Assembly (NCBI GenBank): GCA_964017065.1 | Contig: OZ024784.1 | Location: 3,329,152-3,393,151 of the forward strand | Direction of reading: 5' to 3' | Source: Haliclona indistincta | Lineage: Eukaryota > Porifera > Demospongiae > Haplosclerida > Chalinidae | Length of the DNA: 64,000 nt | Shown: positions 57,193 to 64,000 of the stretch, piece after piece | Numbering within the stretch: position 1 is the first letter of the stretch | Layout: every line of letters starts with the position of its first letter | Made by a program: the position numbers and the translations under genes | Notes under the pieces: generated by a model | The model's input: only the letters and a program-made list of their open reading frames with translations | What the model was told of the DNA's origin: nothing | The model's database searches: none

Positions 57193-59955
57193 CTAAATTA
57201 ATCTGCTTTCAGTAGTAGTAGTATTTCCTTGGTTTGCTCCATCTGGTACACGTTCCTATGGTCAAAAACATGTGCGTTATTGACTATTGTTGTAAATATG
57301 TTGCTCCTTACCTGTTCTCCTAACTTAAAGATGCTCAAACCTTCAAAACTCTTCTTTCTGGGGCTGACGCCACGAGTTTCAGGTCTATTACCACTAGAGC
57401 CTTGAGTCTGTGGCTGAGGGTTGACTACTGGTGATGGTGGTGAAGGTTCTGTCCATGGAGGAATTGGTGGAGCTTCATCATTGCTATATACACATCAAAC
57501 AGTGTCATGCATATCAAACTTGACTATCAAATACTCACTTGTCGTCATCTCTTCCCATCCCATGCGAGTGTAGCCATTCTGCCCATTCCTCTTGGGCTCC
57601 ATCTGCTCCTGGATCAGACACGGACTTGGTTAGTAGTGTTTGTCCAACTTGACGAAGGTCTTTTATGTGTCGAGCACTACCAAACTGCAGTCCATGCTGT
57701 CGAGACTTGAAAGGCATCTGGCGGTCATCTTCCACGTCTTCATACTCCGTCACACTTCCCCCAAACTCAGTATCTGAGTGTAGCTCTTTCCCCATCATAT
57801 AATCTCCAAATGAATAGAATGTTGGTCGCACTGTTCTTAAAATGCTGCCCAGGTTTCCACTGTGTTCATTGAGTTGCTCTGATATTCCCGATGTACGATA
57901 AAGGTTACGTCTGGCTGCTAACACGGGTTCACTCTTTGCATGTTTGTTGCGTAAAACCAGGCTAGAATTCCATTTGGAATTACTGTGTTGGAACCCATAC
58001 CACTTCTTCAATCCAGGAGACCAAGATGTCTGTTCTATCACTGTTTGTCTTCTTTTGTCCTTGCCTCTCACCATTGGACTATCACTCATAAGCAGATTTT
58101 CAAGACTGCCGGGTTTTGATCTGGATTTTTTACCTCCTGTTTTTCCTTTTCTATTACCTTTACGTTTGAGCATCTTCCTCTGCCTCACCAAGCCTTCCTT
58201 TGTTAGTTGTACATACTGCGATGCTGTTTCTCGTGCACTTCGATCACCAATTTGCTCGAATACAGACACAAGCTATAATGAACAGTAATATTGGAACAGT
58301 GCAATAGCAAGTCTCACCTTCTTGTAGTAGTCGTTTGCTTTGATCAGTTGACCTGTTTGCCTATAAATGTCAGCCAGTGTTCCAAAAGCTCTGGCTTGTC
58401 CCATAAGATCATCATTCTCAACACAGAGACTCAAATTCTAATATAAAACAGAAAGGAATGTATCAACACAAATACCAACTCACTCCCAAGAGACAAACAT
58501 TTTGAGTAAATACATCAATGTATAAAATTAAAAGTTAATTTACAAGACAGACACTCACCAGTGTATGCCATTCGATAGCCTTGTGACTATTTCCCATTAG
58601 CTCACAAGTAGTGCCAAGGTTCAGTAGAGTCACTTGTTCAGCTGCCCTGTTGCAGTTAGCCTGGCACAGCTCTAGAGCCTGTAGTACATACATGCAGTAA
58701 AACATATACACATTGTATAATAACTTACAAGTGAATAGTTCTCTACTGCTTCCTCTAGTTTCCCAGATGCTCTGAGACAGTTTCCAAGGTTGCAAAGAGT
58801 GCAGACCTCAGCCATGTGGTTACTAGTGCTTCTAGACAACTCCAACCTCTGCATGTACGTGTAATAAGTCACTTAACAGTTGTGTGACGAAAGGCTACTT
58901 AATACCTTGTTATGACAAAACATAGCTTGAGCATAATGGCGTAGTAATTCATAGCACGATCCAAGATTGCAGTATGCTCTAGCCTGCTTCTCTCTGCAAA
59001 ATAATAAAAAATTTAATTCTGAGACATAGCATACAATTAGGCTATCTCACAAGTCAGCAGTACGTTCCACTATCTCCAAGTGTTGCTCAAAATATGATAT
59101 GGCTTTCCTTAGATGTGATTTAAACTCTTCTATTATCTGCTCTTTTTCCTGTGCAGTATGGACTCCCTGGTCTAAGCTGCGGTACTGGTGCATTCCCATG
59201 GTTTTCTCTAGCACACCTAGGTTGCTACAAGCATATGAGACATCCATCTCATCCCTGAGGATTCGAGCATTCTCAAGATACTGGAGGAAGCATCGTCCTG
59301 ACAGTCTGAACAGGCCCTGTTTCAAGTAGGCAATCCCGAGATTACACTCAGCCATTGTCATTCCTGCAAAATCGTCTAGTTCTCTACAGAATGCAATCTG
59401 ATGCATGTGGCAAACTGACGCTTTCTTGTAGTGTCCCTGAGAGAGATGAGCATTACCTAGTAGCCGCCACAAAAGACATTGCAACTCTGGGTCATCTGTA
59501 GCTCCGAGAAGAGCTGCTTCAAGACAAGGAATGGCAGACGAATTCTTGCCTTTGTGAATCCAACGATCTGCCTCTGCGAGTTGATTTCGTGTGATTTCGC
59601 TAAGCCCACGCATTTGTCGTGCATTTGCCACAAGCTCCTCCATGCGCAGCTTCTTGAATCGTCGCAGCCGTGGCTCGATTTGACCAGTGGAGGGATGATA
59701 GTTGACAGTAGCTGGTACTGCAATCTCGCTAACGGTTGGAAGCGAGCTAGGTGCTGGACTAGGTGGGCAGCGCGGTGGAGGTGGTGGCGGCGGCGGTGGA
59801 GGTGGTCGATGCAAGGTGCGCGATCTCTCGCTCTCCACTACCAAACCAGTCTCGTGTTCTACATGGTGATTCTGCTGTGAGGAAGATAGTGTTCTCGCAG
59901 CCACGAGTGGGTGAGCTTGCAGCTCTATCAGCACCTCGTCCATCCTGACAGCCAT
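57193..59955 (-). CDS. tetratricopeptide-repeat protein, unassigned family
   Basis: Exons run from 59955 (MAVRMDEVLIELQAHPL) to the stop at 57193. A poly-Pro run (11 Pro) near residue 55 is followed by a helical stretch and at least six TPR/GPSM-type repeats over 59.5-58.3 kb: for example LLWRLLGNAHLSQGHYKKAS, MAECNLGIAYLKQGLFRLS, ARAYCNLGSCYELLRHYAQA, CTLCNLGNCLRASGKLEEA, LLNLGTTCELMGNSHKAIEW and AFGTLADIYRQTGQLIKA. The C-terminal third is basic and disordered (KMLKRKGNRKGKTGGKK, SRSKPGSLENLLMSD), with an EEWAEWLHSHGMGRDD segment, ending ESRLI. The repeats resemble those of GPSM2/TTC28-class scaffolds but no GoLoco motif is seen, so no orthologue is named. Confidence 0.8.
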
Positions 59956-60164
59956 GTCCTAATAAATTGTTTGCAACAAACTGTATGTTGTTGCCGTTTT
60001 CAACTATATGTAAGCGAAGAAGGATTGCAAGAATGTAGAGAATGTAACGCCACATGCAGGGGGCCATTACTCGCGCCAAGGTTTGGCGGTTTTACCGTAA
60101 CCCTAATTTTCTGTAGACTGCTAAACTCCGCCCTTGTTGCATGCTGATCGATCTGAGAGTGAGC

Positions 60165-60982
60165 ATGTTGGCGGACGCTATCCTGATTATCTGTATTTCT
60201 TTTTGCACTGCACTTCTTTCAGAAGGTGAGAAATAGGATTTCAAATAATACTTCTGATGCCCTTTCTCAGGGCTCTCCTATCTTCTCCTCTACCGGACAG
60301 AGAGTTACAAAAGATTGAAAGCAACCGTTGAGAAGCAAAGCAAAAGATGTATACAGTTTTTTCCAACATTCTTATACTATTATTTTATTGTTCCGTTCTT
60401 TTTAGTAGAAAAGAAGAGAGAAGAGGTGGGTGAAGGAGTGGCTCAACCTAATAGCAAGAAGAAACGACTCGAGAAACAAGAAGAACAACTGAAAGAATGT
60501 AACAGAGAATTAACGATGGTGAACAAAGTACACTTTGCTCACCTGGTACTCAGACTCTTTTTGGGATTGTTTAGGTACGAATGAAGTCAGTATTTGTGAT
60601 TGGTATTACGTTCACAGCTCTCTTGGGCATGTTCAATTCAATGTAAGTTATCAATGACATTGTGAGTGACACAATGGAGTTACTTCCTATCACTTTTAGT
60701 TTTGATGGCCGTGTAGTGGCTAAGCTACCATTCCAGCCTTTCTCCCTTATTCAAGGAATCTCACATCGTAACCTCATGGGAAATGATCCTACTGATTGCT
60801 CCTTCATCTTTTTATATATTCTCTGCACAATGGCTGTCAGAGAGGTAAGTCTAACTCAACAGAAGCTATCCGTCCTTCTTTGCTCTCTTTTATAGAATTT
60901 GCAAAAACTGTTAGGGTTTGGTGTCTCCCGTACAGCTAGTAAACTAGGTGGTGGCATGTTTGGGCCCACTACTCAGAAATGA
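60165..60982 (+). CDS. TMCO1: TMCO1, ER calcium load-activated channel/insertase component
   Basis: Six exons (60165-60225, 60271-60348, 60406-60518, 60575-60642, 60700-60844, 60896-60982), 183 residues, close to the 188 of the short human form. Helix 1 MLADAILIICISFCTALLSE is followed by the coiled coil (KATVEKQSKRLEKKREEVG, RLEKQEEQLKECNRELTMV), then FVIGITFTALLGMFNSIFDG, RVVAKLPFQPFSLIQGISHR, TDCSFIFLYILCTMAVR and a short Gly-rich tail. It is an Oxa1-superfamily ER protein linked to multipass membrane protein insertion and calcium release. Divergent from the TPR gene, with 209 bases between starts. Confidence 0.97.
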
Positions 60983-61036
60983 ACTGAGACACTCTGTTGT
61001 TTTATGCAATATCAAATCTGTAAAAAATGTCATTGG

Positions 61037-61826
61037 TTAAATGAGATTTTCAAAAAGGGAGAGATATTTAGCAATAGATGGATCAGTCTTTGCTCCCTGG
61101 GTGAATTCATCTTTGCTCAATCTTCCATCTTGATCCTGTGTATATAAGTGACACACATACAGCCACACATTCATCATGACACTCACTGTGTCCATGGTTT
61201 CGAAAATATGCTTGACTCTTCTCTGAGGTGTGTCCTCTTCTTCCTCTTGTTCAACCATACTTCCCTGTTGACATTACAATGATACATATTTCCATCAGTT
61301 CTGTCTCACTGACCACCATCCTATGAACTGCATCAATAACAGAGATCATTTCTTGCTTAGTGATGTATCCGTCTTTATCAATGTCAAACAGCTTAAAACA
61401 CCCTTGAAATTGGTCGCACATACAATAGGTTGACTACTTGGCACTACTCTCTTCTTACATGATAGCTTCTCTTCTTGTGTTCCTCGTGATGTCATAGATA
61501 GAGCTGTAATGAACTCCTTGAAATCTACCGTGCCTGTTCCATTGACATCAAAAATTCTAAAAATCTGAGTTGCAAATTCTGTTGGCTCGCCAAACGGAAA
61601 GAACTGCTTGTAGATAGTGCAAAATTCCTGGAGACATTGAGGTGCAAAGCCCTGACCACTGCTCGATTTTAGTTCATGTACTGTATACCTGTTCATTTAG
61701 TGTTCCAGAAGGACATTCTCTAAGAAATCCTTTATACCTGTGTAAAAAAGAACAGAACAAAGTCATATATTATGTTGGAAAGGACGTTGATCATAACTTA
61801 CCATCTGTTCAGCTCATTGGGGGAAA
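61037..61826 (-). CDS. neuronal calcium sensor, NCS-1/frequenin type EF-hand protein (5' exon missing)
   Basis: Exons recovered on the minus strand: about 61825-61801 (S/PNELNRW), 61738-61689 ([16 protein letters not shown]), 61630-61460, 61402-61318 and two more ending at the stop at 61037. EF1 is the degenerate cryptic hand ([19 protein letters not shown]). EF2 has [15 protein letters not shown]3 [15 protein letters not shown]4 [11 protein letters not shown], so three loops look able to bind calcium. [14 protein letters not shown] and [15 protein letters not shown] fit NCS-1. The initiating Met and N-myristoylation motif (MGxxxS) were not found in the adjoining 300 bases, so the first exon lies farther away or was missed. 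Confidence 0.85.
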
Positions 61827-62046
61827 CTGTAAAAAAATAATATTGTTTGAAGCAATTATTGTGACACTATCAGTCGCGTCGCAACCGTACCAAATTCTGT
61901 TTCTAACCGTAGATTTAATTGCAAAGCGGTAACACCCACCCGCGCGGGAACGTTGTCTTGTAGTTATCCACCGCATGTACTTTAACATAACATTTCTCCC
62001 GTATACTATAAATGTGACTTGTAAAAGTCTGTTTACACGTACTCCT
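61827..62046. other. intergenic, no feature seen
   Basis: AT-rich sequence between the recovered exons of the calcium sensor gene and the next plus-strand gene. It should contain the calcium sensor's first exon or promoter, but no ATG-bearing exon with a donor in frame was recognised. Confidence 0.3.
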
Positions 62047-64000
62047 ATGAATATACTAACTTACTATTCAACCAAAACCATAGCAGGCGGTCAAGGTGGA
62101 GCTCAATGCAGCCGGCTTCAGCAAGCAGTAAGTTCAAGAGTGTTTGAGTTCAAAACATTGACAAATTCGTTTTGTAATGATAACAGCCAAAAAAACTATT
62201 GATTTTTGTAAAAAATACATTGATGTTTTGCTGCATGAAAAAAAATTTACTGTCCAATGAATCACAACTATTATATATATAATAGACAGTACATAAAACT
62301 ACTATCATTTCAGCAGTATGTGTGTGGTATAGAACAAGTAAATTTCAAATCTTATTTAATTAAAATACAATACAGGTGCCGCCAGAGGGTCTACTCGATC
62401 CACCTGTCAACAGGTCAGCCAGCAGCAGGAAGATTTGTGCATTCTATGTGGCAAAACACAAAGGTATGCTGCTTGCTATAAACACTGGGGAGAGAAGGAA
62501 AAAGAATTTATTGAAAAACATCTTGAGAGGATACCACCTAGCAACAGTTACATATGCCGGAAACATCTGCTAGAAGCAAAACGGCACCATAGTGACAGCA
62601 TACCGTACACTCCTAAGTGGAAAAGCACACAGAGCAGGTGCCATAAAAAATGCATGAATCCTAAATGTGCACAGCAAGATGTAAAAACAATCAAGCCTTC
62701 ATTTGCACCAATGAAATGGTTAGAGGCAGCACTCAATCTCACATGTAACGAGGAAGAAATGTTTGAGCTCTGTCTATGTTGCTACAACGAACTGTATAGA
62801 CAGTTTAACTCACCAACTCCATGCGCGTCCTGTGGCGGCATTCCTAAACAAGGGAGCATACTATCTAGACATAGCCCAGACGCAATTGCTGTGTCCAACC
62901 ACCTACAAAGATCAACGGGCAGTAACATCAACATACAACCTACAGACTATCTGTGTAACACTTGTTACAAGATGCATTTAACTATAGTAACATCATTAGA
63001 GAAAGAGAGGGTTGAAGCTGAGAAGACACTAGAAAGCTATATCACAAGGCTAAGGGCACAACTAGAGCATGACATAACTCTTACGCAAAAGACAGTTGTG
63101 ATGAGTGCATTGTTTGTTGCTGGGCACCTAGTTCAAGACAAGGCTGTACTGCTACCACAAGTATGCAGGTATTTCTTGAGCAGCTATGGGGTTACAACTC
63201 AGAACCTAACTCTAGAGGAGAATGACTGCACAGTCAAGTTTTCATCTAGATGGCTATTAGGTCAACTGATAATACTTCTTAACCCACACATACAGTATAC
63301 CTGTGTTCACAAGAGATTTGGAACTGTGCTGTATCGTGCAGATGGTGATTTACTCACTTGTCTCTCTTGGGCACTCGGTTCGTCTAGCAATGCTACTGAA
63401 GCAGATGAACAACCAGAGCAAACCTACAGAAATGAGCCACTGAGTAAAGAGAGGGTACTGGTTGAGGCTGGTGAGGTACTTAATGACATTATTCACAACG
63501 AAATCAGGTCACAGGCCTCCATTGGCACAGATGATCCGTTGTGGTTTAACATAGATCAATACCTTGAAAAGGTCAATCCAATGCTATTTAACTTTATCGC
63601 ATTGATCACACGTTCAGTGCGGGAACGCAGAAAAGCTACATTAAGCAATGAGGCAAGTGATCATGCTAAAAAAGTAAGGCAGTATTACATTTTATGCTTG
63701 CTTCTGTACTGCACAAATCCCAAACAGCCACCTCCCCTGCATAATCTACTTGCAGATGCAGTTGAAGTTAGTGGCGGTTCTAGACAGCTGTTAAAGCTTT
63801 TAAACAGATTGGGGTGTGTATCATCACCAGATACACACGATCGATACGTTACCAGCATAGCAGAACTCAACCGCCAAACAAGCATATGGGACCACATACC
63901 ATCAGACACATTTACAGTTGCTTCGGTAGACAACTTTGACATGCTCCAAAGTTATGCTGCTGTGTTTTGTGGTGACCAAAAGCGTAGCTACCATGGAACC
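62047..64000 (+). CDS. unrecognised Cys-rich protein, runs off the window
   Basis: A frame open without stop from about 62377 to the right end (over 540 codons), apparently intronless from 62414. A possible first exon is 62047-62127 (MNILTYYSTKTIAGGQGGAQ), spliced at GTAAGT to an acceptor at 62413. The N-terminal third holds probable zinc ligands: DLCILCGKTQRYAACYKHW with YICRKHLLEAKRHH, CHKKCMNPKCAQ, LCLCCYNELYR with PCASCGGIPKQG, and YLCNTCYKMHL. A coiled coil follows (SLEKERVEAEKTLESYITRL). The rest is helical: SRWLLGQLIILLNPHIQ, RQYYILCLLLYCTN, GGSRQLLKLLNRLGCVSSPD and the final VDNFDMLQSYAAVFCGDQKR followed by SYHGT. I recall similar DN-x-D...Q-x-S-x-HGTT segments in repeated, uncharacterised cnidarian and sponge proteins, possibly linked to transposons, but assign no function. 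Confidence 0.6.

Noticed and set aside
1..64000. tRNA or rRNA genes
   Set aside because: The larger gaps were scanned for T-loop-like GGTTCGANTCC and rRNA signatures; none was seen. A covariance-model search would be decisive.

Overview
This is a gene-dense animal nuclear region. The genes are metazoan (proteasome, ribosomal, clathrin, NELF, Mediator-type, Kelch and Neverland families), nearly all split by very short introns (mostly about 45-60 bases, GT-AG), and packed with tens to a few hundred bases between them. Compactness, divergence from vertebrate orthologues, cilium and germline genes, and local MITE-type repeats suggest an early-branching animal, most likely a demosponge such as Amphimedon. 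The species is an inference.

Layout, left to right. A partial plus-strand gene (about 0.46-4.27 kb) resembles the C-terminal part of Mediator subunit MED24. A mucin-like single-pass membrane protein follows (4.6-6.7 kb, +). Next is a predicted Golgi protein fusing a degenerate sugar-nucleotide epimerase domain to a glycosyltransferase-like domain (6.8-8.6 kb, -). A large Tudor protein with B-box zinc finger and RRM (8.8-15.2 kb, -) comes next, then ALG14 (-), proteasome PSMB7 (+), an MPHOSPH9-like coiled-coil protein (+), TMEM19 (-), CFAP157 (+), a Neverland/DAF-36 Rieske oxygenase (-), an ANKRD45-like protein (-), KLHL20 (+), an AKNA-like proline/serine-rich protein (27.8-33.9 kb, -), TMEM115 (-), XPNPEP3 (+), clathrin light chain (-), RPS18 (+), RABGEF1/Rabex-5 (-), SNRNP35 (-), a TDRD5-like LOTUS/Tudor protein (44.3-49.5 kb, +), NELF-B (-), DDAH (-), BAG6 (+), a TPR protein (-), TMCO1 (+), an NCS-1-type EF-hand protein (-), and the start of an unrecognised cysteine-rich protein running off the right end (+).

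The genes are not an operon or a single pathway. Recurrent themes are divergent pairs sharing tiny promoters (start codons 58-405 bases apart), two Tudor-family proteins of the germline small-RNA type, ER/Golgi genes (ALG14, TMEM115, TMCO1, the epimerase-glycosyltransferase fusion) and cilium/centrosome genes (CFAP157, the MPHOSPH9-like and AKNA-like genes).

Mobile DNA is present as short non-autonomous elements: a TA-flanked MITE in two copies (1.7 and 35.0 kb), the second nested in an hAT-type MITE with a perfect 8-base target duplication; and a fold-back element in an intron of the first Tudor gene. Exon boundaries were read by eye from splice signals and reading frame; most complete models sum to a multiple of three.
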